Assembly (NCBI GenBank): GCA_003194525.1
Contig: NBIV01000103.1
Location: 62,001 to 126,000 of the forward strand
DNA length: 64,000 nt
From: Gracilariopsis chorda
Taxonomy: Eukaryota; Rhodophyta; Florideophyceae; Gracilariales; Gracilariaceae
Direction: 5' to 3'
The notes under the pieces were generated by a model. It searched no databases and was not told where the DNA came from. It saw only the letters and a program-made list of their open reading frames with translations. Below are positions 1-12,494 of this stretch, one piece after another (positions within the stretch are counted from its first letter, which is position 1; each line of letters opens with the position of its first letter). The translations under genes were made by a program, and so were the position numbers.

Positions 1-2650
1 CTGAAGACCTGGTTCAAGAGCAAAGGAGTAGTCCTTGAACCTTCCCTTCCATACAGTCCGGAATCTAGTGGAAAGGCCGAGCCCCTCAACCGAACTCTGA
101 ACGACAAAGGGCGGACCATGCTAAGGACAATTGATGGCACACCTCGCTGCCTTCAAGTGTGGGCTGAACCAGTCAATACTGCGAGCTACCTACGAAACCG
201 TACATTCGTTCACAGAGAAGACGAACCAGATATGACTCCGTTCCAGGCATTCACGGGACAGAAGGCTGACATTGATCATGTTAGGCCATTTGGTGCACAG
301 TATTACGTACAAATTTCTCGCAAACGACTCCAACGCAGCGCGAAGTACGACAGCAGAACTATCAAAGGAATATTGTTGGGTTACGAAAGCGGGAAATGTT
401 ACAAGGTGTACATCCCCAACGAGAACGGTATGATGTTTTTAAAGGTCTTAGACGTCAAAGAGACCTTCATAGGCTGGAACCAACAATACGCCGCCACAGC
501 AGAAGAAGTGGACCTGGCTGGGGTCCAGCATGAAGAAGTCATAGAAGATTTGCAGGTGCAAAATGTGGCCCTGGATGAAGAAGATCAATTGGCCGCAGTA
601 CATGTGAAGAATGAGGAGGTACCAGTCGATGGGCAAGAAGACCTTCCCTACGACCCCAAACTGGTGAATAACTACCCTGCGGAGCCCAGGAGGTCTACTA
701 GAACGCGTCAGAAGCCACAGCGATTCTCACCACACACAGTGCTAGCCATTCTAACTGGTGATACGCTGGGAAACTGCGATAATGACGATCCTCTGACTGT
801 ACCTGATGCTGTACGGGGTACTGAAGCCCAGCAGTGGAAGGCTGAAATGCGCGAAAAGATGACACACATAGAAACCAGATCTGTTTGGACACTCGTACAA
901 CCTTCACGCGACTGCAAGCCTATTAGCAACAGATGCAGTTTTTGAATAAGCGCGACGAAAGTGGCAATCTTGAACGTTATCGCGCGCTACTGGTAGCTAG
1001 AGGATTCCCCCAGCGGTCTGGCCTGGACTACGAAGAGCTTTTTTCTCCTGTCGTCAAGTATAGCACAGTTCGCACCTTTATGGCGTTGATGGAAAACAAA
1101 GATTTGAACAGCATTCAGTTCGACATACGCACTGCATTTTTTATGGCGGACTCCACGAAGATCTCTAAATGAAGCAACCTGAGAGCTCTGTGGCCCAGGC
1201 AAAGCCAATCTGTGTGTACAAACTGGACAAGGCTATCTACGGCCTTAAGAAGGCATGAAGAGCCTGGAGGACTAAGTTCAAGAAAATCATGAAGAAGATT
1301 GTCTGCTCTGTATCCGAAAAAGACCTTGAACTGTTCTTTCTTGGACGAGGCGCACACAAGATCATTATCCTCGTGTACGTAGACGACGGAATCGTCATCG
1401 TCAAGGATAAGGACAACCTCTACCAATTTTGTAAGAAAATGGAAGAGCATGTCAACATTCGAATCTACGATGAACCTAGAAAGTTCCTAGGCATGTTTAT
1501 TGAGTGCAGTAAGGACCAGAAGGCACTCAAGCTTCATAAAGCACCGATGATTTCTCGTCTTGGTATTCAGTTCGAGGTTGAACGTGCTGCTGCTGTGCCT
1601 ATACCACTACAAGCTGCGGTCATCAAGGACGAAGAAAATGAAGAACGAAACCCCGTGGCACTACCGTTCAGAGATCTGGTTGGTTCGTTGATGCATATTT
1701 GCAACAATGTACGCCGTGACATAGCCTTTGCAGTCTCTTACCTTGCCGGTTTTATGCAAAGCTACACTCGTTCATACTGAAAAGCAGCGAAGCATGTGCT
1801 GAAGTACCTACTCAGTACACAGAATACCGCTTTGATATACTGTGAAAACAATCATGATGAACTTGTTGCAATATCTGATGCGGACTTTGCAGGAGACACG
1901 ATCGCAAGTCCACCAGCGGGTTTGTGTTCCAATATGAAGGTGCTGCAATATCTTGGCGTAGCAAGAAGCAAACAGTAGTTGCCCAATCAAAACTGGAAGT
2001 AGAGTATGTGGCAATGTCTTTTGCAGTTCGAGACGGAGTGTGGCTTAAAAGACTGATGAATGAACTGCTTGGACATGAGGACAGACTAATCACGATCTAT
2101 GGAGATAACCAGGGAATGATATCACTATGCGAAGACGAGGTTTTGAACGAAAGAACCAAACATATTGAGGTCAAATCTCACTCGGTTCGTGATGCTGTTC
2201 AACGCGGAATGGTGAAAGTACTGTACCGGAAAAGTTTTGAATTGGCAGCGGATTTGCTAACAAAGATCATAACAGAGCAACCCATGAAAAGTTGGCTGTC
2301 ATCTTTGGTTTAAATATTATGAAATTGGAACGAGAGGGAGTGTGAGAAAACTGCAAAGTCCGTATGGCACCATCTGATGCAAAGGGCAGCACAAAGTTCT
2401 GTGCTGTGCGGACAGCATGTGTAGTGCTAAATTACACCAATTATTCATATAATGCTTTCCAAAACGGAATATCCGTTGTTGCTCCAACGAGCAAATGTAG
2501 CAAGCACCAAACGATACAATGTTCAAACGAGTCTGCTCCGTAGTTAGTGGAAGCTAGAGACTGTTAAGAAGAGTAGCTCTGAAAGTAAACCGGTGACTTT
2601 GGAACTAGAACTAATGTTCCTACAAAGATATTCTACCTATTCTTTCAACA
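1..2650 (+). mobile_element. Ty1/copia retrotransposon fossil, 3' part
   Basis: The left part is cut by the window edge. Reading along the plus strand one meets the end of integrase (about 1-950), reverse transcriptase (about 930-1780, with the active-site motif YVDDGIVIV near 1377) and RNase H (about 1790-2313, with SKLEVEYVAMS and a DNQGMISLCEDE motif). A purine-rich tract (cgagagggag, ending at 2340) precedes the LTR. The order integrase, RT, RNase H is that of Ty1/copia. The copy is broken in several places and looks old. It abuts a gypsy coding sequence exactly at the LTR end, so it probably inserted into that gypsy element. Confidence 0.88.
2341..2650 (+). repeat. 3' LTR of the left copia fossil
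   Basis: It starts TGTGAGAAAAC right after a purine tract and ends ...TTTCAACA, giving the usual TG...CA ends and about 310 bp. The next base begins readable gypsy coding sequence. The 5' partner LTR is outside the window, so the limits rest on the end dinucleotides and the abrupt change of content. Confidence 0.6.
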
Positions 2651-5600
2651 GAGCTATTGCCAGGTGCTAAGTTTCCTCATCGTGCCCGTTATCAGCTTTG
2701 TTCTGCTGAATTACTGGCCGCTCGAGAATATGTTCACAAGCTACGACAGTCCGATAAGATTCGGCCTAATCGCTCCCCTTATGAGGCTCCAATTTTCTTT
2801 ATGAAGGAGTCAGGTCACGACGTACGTGGTTTTGTCGATTACAGAGCCTTGAACCGTATCAAAAAGCGCAACAACGCTCCGCTTTCTCAGTGTGATGAAA
2901 TGTTCGATCGTCTTGGTCAAGTCCATTACTTTTCGAAGCTGGAACTTAAGACGGGTTTTCATTAGATCCGCCTCCGTCCCTCTGATATAGAGAAGACGGC
3001 ATGTAATACCAAATACGGTCAGTTCGAGTATATGTTCATGCCCATGGGTGTCTGCAATGCTCCTGCGTCGTTTCAGTCTCTCAAGAACAGAGTTCTTCAT
3101 GATTACATTGACCGCTTCCTGGTTGTGTAAATGGACGACATTCTCATGCTCAGCCGAATGAGTGAGGAGCATTTGGAACACATCTGGTCTGTTTTAGAGC
3201 GATTGCGAAAACATTCATTATATGTTTCACCGAAGAAATGTTCCTTCATGGCATCCGAGACGGAATTACATGGCTTAAAGGTCGGCCGTGAGGGGCTTTC
3301 CGTCCATCCGACAAAGCTTGAGGTCATTAAGAATTGGCTCCGTCCTATCAATGTTACTGAGATCCATACTTTTTTGGAGCTCGTTCAGTTCTTTCGGCGC
3401 TTTGTTCCACAGCTCTTGTTATGGGCTGTCCACTCACCAATCTTACAAGAAAGGGCTCCAGTACTAGGGATTGGAATCAGAAGTGTGAACGAACCCTCTT
3501 GGACTTGAAAGCGGCACTTGTCTCTGCTCCAATTCTTGTTTTTCCGGATTGGACCAGAGCGTTTCGCCTCCACATCGATGTGTCGCAGTTGGCAGTTGGA
3601 GCTACTTTGACCCAGTTAGACGATGGTAGTTGTGATCGTGCAATCGCATAAGCATCTCGCAAGCTAACCTCCGCCAAGCAGAAATACATGGCCACCGAAC
3701 GTGAGCGTTTGGCGCTTGTATTTGCCTTGCAACGCTTCCGTTGTTATCTCGAAGGATCTAATTCTGAAGCTTTTACAGACAATCGAGTTGTGGAAAAGTT
3801 TATGATAGCAAAATCTTTAAATTGCCGTGAGGCTCGCTTGCTAGATGTCTTGGCTACTTTCAGTATACGCAAGGTGAACCTGGTCAGTGGAAATTTACAT
3901 GTTCTTCGAGACTCTTTATCTCGTATCCTGGATGGTCCAGTGGATCAGCAGATCCATTGCATGACTGCCTCCATTTCAGAGCTTGAAGAAGCGTTATCGA
4001 AGTATGATCATGATCAATGCTTCTGTTCGATAGTTGCAGCGTTGGAGGACAAGTGGCCTGAGCAGCCTAAGGTTCGTAAACGGACTGAGCTCATGCTGCC
4101 TTTCTTCTCGAAAAACGGTTGGCGTCTTCTGTGCTAGGGAAAGCTTTGTGTCCCATCACAATGGCGTCGTCAAGTTTTGAAAATTGCCCATGATATAAAA
4201 TTGGGTGGTCAATTCGCCTTTTTGAAGACTTTAGCAAGGTTGGCTGAGTTTCATTGGAAGCAAAAGACCAAAGACGTCAAGCGTAATTATGATGGTTGTG
4301 GCATCTGTCAACAACAGAAATATTTTCACGGCCAGACTCTCAACGATCCCACGCCCTTATCGGCCCCTAATCGCAGATGGGGAATGGTTGCCACTGACTT
4401 CATATTCAAACTTCCGCAATTGCAATATGGGTTGACAGACTGTCACCTAGGGTCCGTTTTATCGCCTGCAAGGAGATTGAAACAGCGCTGGACGTCGCAC
4501 GGGCTTTCTTTACCCACATCTTTCCTCATCATGGGCTGCCTGACTCTATAGTCTCTGATCGCAACTATCGTTTTAAATCCTCTTTCTGAACGTCGTTGAT
4601 GACCAGATGTGGCGTGAGTGCCCGAATGTCTTCTGCGCGACACCCTCAGACTGATGGTGCTTCTGAAGTCATGAACCGGATGGTCGAGAATTACATCCAT
4701 CGCTTTTGTTCATTCGAGCAGACTGATTGGGATGTATTGCTCCCCAGTGCAGAGTTTGCTTACAATTCAGCAGTTTCTAAAGACATTGTTCCTTCTCCTT
4801 TCGAAGTTAATCTTGGGTGGAAGCCAAAAGTGCCGCTGGACATGCTCTACCAATGGTGTACACCTCTTGAAGCTGTTTCTGATTTTCGTGATAGCCTCAA
4901 AGCCGTCGGGGAGGATGCCAAGTATGCACATCAACGACCAAAGGCACGCCAGACAGCGGAAGCTAGTGTTCATTTTAAGAAGCCGACGTATAAAATCGGA
5001 GATGAAGTTTGGATTTCACGAAAACTGTTTTGAGACTCGTACTGGAAAGCGCAAGATTCAGCAAAGTTATCCGCCCGAAGGTTTGGGCCTTTTCGCATCC
5101 CGGAGCTGGTAGGAACGAATGCTGTACGGCAGAATTTTCCATCCAATATCCGAACGAATCCAGTAGTACATGTTCCTCATACAAAATCCCGTCGCTCGCA
5201 GCCACTGGACATTGCACAGCATACGCGAAGTACTGCTGCCACAGTTTCTGGATCACTTTCAAGCACTCTCTACACTGTGGATCGTATTCTGGCTTATCAT
5301 AAGAGAAGGAGAGGATATCAGTGGCTTACACTACTGGAAAACTCTACTACGCATGGTGCACAATGGCAGCCGACGAGAGATTTTGTGGATCTGATGGGAC
5401 TTTTACAAAAGGGTGTCGAGACTATATAGCGGACAAAAATGTTCTTACACATTTTCATTGACGAGGTCGTCAATACCCGCAGAGGCCAATAGTGCAACAG
5501 TACTGATCGAAAAGGATCAAAGAGGAAGAGCTGTGACTTCAAATTGGGCACATACGGATGTAGACGGTTCTAATTGGTCTTGTACCAGAGACAGATTGCG

Positions 5601-5700
5601 CAGAATAAGCGGTATTAAAGTCGGGAGGAAAGAACGATGCTTAGAGATGAAACTCCACAGACCAGTCAGATAAATAAGCCTCCACATCCCAGTAACTTGT
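2651..5700 (+). mobile_element. Ty3/gypsy retrotransposon fossil (chromovirus-like), internal part
   Basis: Parts in order: the RT entry segment (GAKFPHRARYQL, about 2655), RT palm with a YxDDIL-type motif around 3130-3150, RNase H (about 3530-3900), the integrase zinc finger and core (about 4170-4760, with CGICQQQ and the HPQTDGASEVMNRM motif near 4640), then a chromodomain-like tail (about 5250-5400). The order RT, RNase H, integrase, chromodomain marks a chromovirus. The element has many breaks, lacks its 5' half here, and no LTR was recognised at its 3' end. The stretch 5701-5958 before the next LTR shows nothing I can name. Confidence 0.85.
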
Positions 5701-5958
5701 CGCACTACCCTTGTTTCATACCGTATGTCAGTGATCTGTTTTAAAAGTTGGTCACGTTGTATGTTAAACGTAGGAATGGTACAAAAGTGTTCAGAATATG
5801 AATTTCATATGGTTTTCTCAACCTTTAACTAAAGCGTGAGGGGATGATAGAAATCAGACAGTATGTCATCATCTATGGGATACAGATTCAGTAGAATGTA
5901 CATGCTTTGTCATCTAAACCTAAATAAATTGTACGTCATCAGCAACAGTGCCTTTGAG

Positions 5959-6305
5959 TGTGATTGTGTGGCTGGAAGCCTTAATTTCACCTGAGCTCCC
6001 GCGCTAGTGGAACCTAACAGACTGTTCTAGTAGTTAGAAAGTTTATTTTGTCTAGCTACTGCACCGTCTCGGTCTTTACCATAAAAAAACAGATAGAAAA
6101 GTTGAAGATTAGCAGTAAAGTGTAATACGGTTGTCCGTATCCGACTGCGTACAGAGGCTGTTGTCAGCTCTGGTCTTCTAAATCTATTCTACTCTACTCT
6201 ACCAATTATCTTACAGGTTTCTAATCTGCCGTTTGGGTTGGATACCGTATGGAACACGCTTACCGTCGTGCCAGCGCGAAAGGCCTGTCATCGGAAAAAC
6301 TGTCA
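5959..6305 (+). repeat. 5' LTR of nested copia fossil
   Basis: 347 bp, TGTGATTG...ACTGTCA. It matches 20099-20446 over its whole length with about 30 differences by eye. The flanking TTGAG at 5954-5958 is repeated after the 3' copy, fixing both ends. Confidence 0.9.
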
Positions 6306-9300
6306 ATCCGGATTTGGTTTCTTCGTAGTACTTCCTCATGGCGGGCAGTTCTAACGACGCGCCTAAGGCACAACGTGACGTATTGCTTAAAATTCTTGAG
6401 AATTTCAACTCTCGTTAGTATGTGTCAAGCTCAGTTTCGGACCTAACAAAGTATTTGTTGAATGTGTACTCAACCTATGGGTCACTCAACATCCAAATGG
6501 TACAGACGGACATAGAGTCATTTGTTCTGGCATCGATCGTTATTTGCATCCGGGAAACGCTCCGTCATGTTACACATTCAGTTGTACTGCTATACGACAC
6601 GGCAAGGGTTTTTAACGCCTTTCCGACCCCACCTGCCGTTTTGGACTCTCTGTCACCCACCGATCGAGCCAATCGCACCGTAATGGCTTTTGTTTCGGTT
6701 TCCTCTGCATTCGCTTACGAGAGGACTCAGCTCCTCGAAATGGTTGAGGCGTATAAGAATATCGGCTTCGCGAATCCTTATTATGCTCAACCACGTGGGT
6801 ATCGATCTCCGATTCCACAGCCGCCGCCGTCATTCTTTGTTCGGAATGAGCTCTCATCACAATTGGTACCTCAGAATGACAACACTGGAAACCAAAACGG
6901 AAGTAAACCCACAGCACAGGGAATACCTCACGGAAATCTTCCGCTTTCAGGACACAACATCAATTCAGCCTTAACTCCATACCAAACACTTCGACGAAGT
7001 CTGCCACAGTTGCCTCCTAATTCAAAGACATGAAGCTCACTGGCTCCAAGGAACAGTCCATTCTTTATACCCTTAGGGACCATGAAGTGTGTGCTCACCA
7101 GTTTGACCTATCACAAGAACAGCGCCAGAAGTTGTTTCTGAATGTATTTGGTGGACCCGCTCGGGATTTTGTCTTTGAGAACACCGCTCCGTATATGCCC
7201 TTCTAGGCAATGGTCAAGGTCATGCTTAATGAGTATGACAATGATGCTCGTCAACTTGCCGCACAGGCAGGGTTGGAATGCATGACCATTGACCAGGTGA
7301 TGAAAGACTAAGACTTGACTGATTCGGATTCAGGTTTAACCCAATTGGTGGATAACATCAATGCCCTGACTTCTCAGGCACCCCCACATTTCAGCTCAGA
7401 TGAGCACAAGAAACGGTTTATGCGTGAAGCAGTTCCTACCCAGTCATGGTCAGAAATTGCTATATCGCATATGACCACCGCTCGGTTCACATTCAATAGG
7501 TTTATCACCGCTCTTAGGGAACAAATCCCACCGGGGAAAAAGTGACTATTGCTGGTAATGCCTCATCCTCCGTTGTGGGTACATTCTACCAACAATATGG
7601 TGTATCACCCAACAGCCACAGCGGCCGTACTCGGACGCCTTACAAGCACCGCAACCCTATTGGGAAAGATGTCAAACGTAAGTAGTGCCACATATGTGGA
7701 AGCGAAGACCATTTCGCCAAAGACCACCCCACACGTTCTTCACCGCGTACGCTTAGCACCGTGCCGAAGAAACAGGTTCGTTTCAAGGACCGCTCGGATT
7801 TTCACCAGGATGTCTAGAAGGTGCGCTTGATCTTGGACATCCAGACAAATCGTCTGCTCACCGTCCCCAGGCCCAAACGCTTCTAGCGTAACCGGCATCG
7901 AAAAGAAGTCGTAGACTTTACTCCTGTCTACAGAACTTCACTTACCAAGTGGAAAGAAAAGAGATTCCGCCCTTGATTTTGTGTTGACATAGGCGAACCG
8001 TGCTCCAGTATCGATATCAAAGAAGCCCGTAGGATACATCACTGCATTGGGAAACGATTTTGACTTCTGCGATCCAATCACAAGTTCAGATTTGCTGACT
8101 CGGTATACGAATCTCTGGGAAGAGTAATGACTCCGTTGGGATACACCACCAGGAATACCGACTATACCAGTTCTGTTCGATGTAATATCGGCGGATGTTC
8201 CAGCTTTAATGGAAATGGATGTACTTGATCAACATTCATTGACCCCTTGAACCGTCACAAATCGGCTAATTAAACGGACCGGAGTGGATGAAGGTGATAA
8301 CTCTTATGCGATGGATGATTGGCGCATTCCTTTGAAATTTTTCGATGGGCATCTCTACTCCCAGTAATCCGTTCCGGTCTTAACTTGGTTCCCTACTCAG
8401 CAGTTAACAAAACTGCATCGAAAATTCTTCCACCCGTATTCTGGAAAGCCATAGAACCTGCTCAGGAAAGCCCGTTTGGAAGATACAACCCCGGAGACGC
8501 AGAAACAACTTGAGGAGATGAGCCGTTCTTACGATCCATGCCAGCGGATTCAGGCTGGACCAACTCGGTTCAAAAATCTACTTTGGTACAGAAAACGTTT
8601 GGTTCAATGAAGACGTCATCATTGACATAATATACGTTGATGGGAAAGCCCGTGCTCCACATGGTACATGCACGGACACACTTCGCCGCTGCTCGATTTT
8701 TAGCAGATTTATCTACTGAGACCATATGTAAGTGTATCGTTCAGTGTTGAATACTCATCTGCACTGGTATACCGAATCGGATAAAAGTGGATCAAGGCTC
8801 GGCTTACGGGAACCATTTCATTTCCCCAGCTAAGGCTTTGAACATTGACGATGTCCGCACTGGTATTTAGTCTCATTCCTCCATGGGAATTGGTGAGCGC
8901 TACCATGAACCCCTTCGGAAAACCTTTAGGAAACTGAAACTATCCTCACCTGGTATGGACCCCAGCATGCTACTCACATTCTCGGTGTATACGATGAACA
9001 AAACCCTGGGACCAGAAGGATTGGTTCCTTCGGTATTAGTATTTGGGGAATTTCTCTCACTCCGTATCATCGGTTAAGACCTGCAGTGAAAAGCAGCTCT
9101 AGGCGAACGAGCGAAATTGGCAGGGATCGCACGGAGGGAGATGGAACAACATATGGCAAAGCTCCGTGTCCAACGATTCTTGCGCGATAATGTTCCGCCA
9201 TCGGCTATTATCGCATACAAATCTGGTGATACAGTCCTTGGCTGGAGGGAGAAGCTTATTGCGAACCGCAACGGGGAATGGGTTGGCCCTTTTGAGTTTA

Positions 9301-10304
9301 ACAGCGTGGATAATACTGCCGAGCTGGTATAATTGAGTTTTTCACCGAACTCGGATCTACGTTCATTCAGTTTTGCCCAGGTAAAACCACACTTTTCCTC
9401 TCTGGAGGTATCGCACACGCACTTGTGTGAGCCTTTCAAAGGGTTCTTGAAACACTGCTCGGAAAAGGAGAGTATCTACATGACTGAGATCCTCAATGCT
9501 GATGATCACTGCACAAAAAAACCTCGGACAACTGAGGCAAAGAAAGCCGAACTACGCGGATTATTTGAGCTTGGCACTTCTAAGGTTATCTCAGAGCAGG
9601 ACATTCCGCCAGAGGGTAATGTATTGCCAGGTCGTTTTGTCTTGGCTGTCAAGTCTACCGAAGACGGTGAAGACGCTTTCAAGGCCCGATATGTTATCGG
9701 AGGTCACTGTGATCGAATGAAAAGCCTAGTGGCTCATTACACTCAGACTCCCCAACTTAAAACGGTTAGGATAGTTCTTGCAATCTGCAGCCTTTTAGGA
9801 TTCAATGTGTGGACCAATGATATAACGTAAGCCTACTTCCAGTCGATGGAACCACTTGCACGCGATTTTCACATTGCAGATCCCGTTCCGGAGTTTGAGC
9901 TTGAGCCTCATTAGTGCTTTCAGCTCTTAGAACCCCTCTATGGTCTATGCGCGTCAGGAGACCTTTGGTTTGCCACAATGAATAAGCACCACCGTTCGGA
10001 CTTGGGGATGAAAGCACTGCGCTCTGGCCTCGCACTCTACTACTTAATCCGCAACGGAATCTTTATAGGTGTATCAGGTTCATACGTCGACGACTTGCTC
10101 CAAATTGGAACCGATGAATTTCGCCAGCTTTTTGAACGGACCCGTGAATGGTCTGAGATACACCCCGATTCGAAATTACCCTGCACCTTTACAGGTTTTC
10201 TAATTGAGAAAGACCAAGATGGACTTCCTCACATCACTCAACAGAAGAACACTGCGAAGCTTACACCGATTTCGGCCAATTCAATCTTTGAGGAATTTTC
10301 TTCT

Positions 10305-11129
10305 TGTGGTGCAACGCCCCAAAGGGGATAAACACCGAAAGACGTTCGGGATCTTTCCTCCGTGGAGGTGAACCCAGCTGGGTAGAGCCCCTCTAGGGGT
10401 GGCACTTCGGAGCCGGTTTGTAAGACCGAGGTCACCCTTCACGACTAGCGCAAGAGGGTTTAGGACAAGAATCGGTATCCGCGAGAGCGGGAATGCGTCC
10501 TCACCAGAGGTAGGTTTCCACGTAAGTGGGGGTGTGTGAGCGGATGCGCACACGAGAGCCACGTATAGCGGGAGGTGCTACCCTAAAAAGGGGAAAAGGA
10601 ATGGCGAAGAGGAGGAAGAGAGGACGAAGTGGGTCGCGAGAGCGACGGGGGCGAACGGCGATGCCGGTAACAATATCCCTATACAGGGCGACACACCAAT
10701 GCAATTGGAACAATTATACTCGCAAGGATGGGCCTCTTTAGATGTGCAAGGGGGTTAGATGTCCCGTGGTTTACGGCGTTTCCCTCCAAGGAGGAGTAGA
10801 GCACGCGCGCAAGCGGTAACAACTAGAGCCAATTCCCCAGGTTGGGGTCCCTTGTTGGGGAATGTTTACTGGTGCAACGGCAGTGCGCCGTCGCACTAAG
10901 TACTAGCTTCCCAGAAATGGGTGTGAAAATAATAAATAATATTAACTAAAATACTCCACATTTCGTGGCAACATCCACTACTGTGGCCAACCGCCAATTG
11001 ACCCAAAACCGTGTCCCACGTGTCCATACCCACCATTGTGGGGCGTAGTTCATATACACACTACACAACCGATAATATCGGGAAAACGATCAAGTACCAG
11101 GAATCCCTCCCTGAGGGCGTTGCACTTCA
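10305..11129 (-). repeat. Solo LTR of a Ty3/gypsy chromovirus, inserted in the copia fossil
   Basis: Read on the minus strand it runs TGAAGTGCAACGCC...TTGCACCACA, the same ends as the 808-bp LTRs at 46872-47679 and 57573-58380, and most blocks align (for example the TTTACTAGT-free GGGGTCCC/CCCCAACC segment near 10840). It is 825 bp long and diverged. A 5-bp duplication CTTCT lies at 10300-10304 and 11130-11134, so it is a complete insertion reduced to one LTR. It interrupts the RT region of the host copia element. Confidence 0.93.
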
Positions 11130-11134
11130 CTTCT

Positions 11135-12166
11135 GTACGAATGAAGCTCACTTAGCTTGCTCATACGCAAGTGAAAATTGTTTATGAGGTCTCGCAGTTT
11201 ACCCGAGTCACTCCGGATCGCTTTGTTACAGACTAAAAACGAATCTTAAAGGACGTTAATGAGACTATTCAGGTTCCTAAGAGGCGTTCCACACCTCTGG
11301 CATTTCTCAAATCGGACCGTGATATGATGCCCATCCTTGGTGTATCCGACGCATCATTCGCCACCAATGCGGACTTAATTTCTCAATTGGGCTAACTCTT
11401 GTTTTTTCAGACCACTTTCGAACGTTTATACCTATTTCTTTTAAGTCCTACAAAGGTCATAGGGTCAACCGTTTGGCGTTTGCGGCAGAGCTGATAGCTT
11501 TGGCCAATATGTTTGATGTCGCTTATACACTATCCATCGAATTCAGACTTGCACTAAGTTGTGCACCGCTATCGGCTTGTCTATTAACGGACTCAAAGTT
11601 CTCATTTTAAATTATTCTTAAAGGGTCGCGTACGTCGAAGAAGCGATTAATGATCGACATTGCTATTGGTCTTGAAGGATACCGATTGGGTCAAATTTCT
11701 GATATTTGTTTTATCTACAGTGGTCATAATCTTGCAGACCACTTAACCAAACGGACTGATTGAACATCGCTTTGGAACGTTTTCTTTTAAAAAAAGTGGC
11801 AGGTAAAACCTGCATAGTTTATTGTTCGTTTGGATTGCAAGAGTATTGCAAAACCATCTGGTTCTTTCTATGATTTTAAAAGGAGATCTGCTATTCGCGA
11901 CAAAGGATATACGCTTGAACCGTGACGGGCAGAAGGCAAGAACGGAGGCGTACGGCACGGAATGCAAAAAGCCCTTCTTATCCAGCACAGCCGGACTCCT
12001 CAATTCTGCGGTACCCGTGATGGGCACCACAGCTAAGCACGTCCGCGCCCTCAAGTCTGTCGACGCAGTTCAGTATTTACTGGTAACGTGGGGGTTATCC
12101 GCTGGTACTTTTCCCAGTTGCGCCACGTGTTAGGTGTCGCACCGGAAGTCGTCGGTTCGAAACTCA
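11135..12166 (+). other. Rest of the copia internal region, split by Harbinger
   Basis: Copia RT/RNase H sequence continues after the solo LTR to about 11763. From there to the Harbinger target site (TCA, 12164-12166) I see no gene. This stretch and 19983-20098 are the two halves of the copia 3' untranslated region; the latter ends in a purine-rich tract (gtggagggag) directly before the 3' LTR. Confidence 0.6.
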
Positions 12167-12188
12167 GGCGGTGTCTAAACAAGCGTGA
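12167..12188 (+). repeat. Left terminal inverted repeat of Harbinger
   Basis: 22 bp, identical to the reverse complement of 19961-19982. Just inside lies a perfect 12-bp palindrome GCCTATATAGGC (12204-12215) that contains a TATA-like core and precedes the accessory gene. Confidence 0.92.
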
Positions 12189-12494
12189 ACGAAGCCCGTG
12201 CACGCCTATATAGGCCTTTTGATTGGCGGGATCAACCTGGAACCGTATTGACCGTGAAAGCCATGTGAATTTCTTAAAGTCCTCTTCTCTGTCAGCAGAA
12301 AAGCTTCCGAAACGAGGGCACGCCAGTTGGTCGATCGTAAACCAATCATTCAAATCTGAAAACCCTCCGTCTGCCCCACGGACCTGTTCTGTCCGCCATT
12401 TGGTTGTACAATAAACAATATATAATCTCCCACGGCAAACGCTTTGTGTTTTTTCGCGCACCCCTACCTTATCTTTGTCTCTCGTACAACCATC

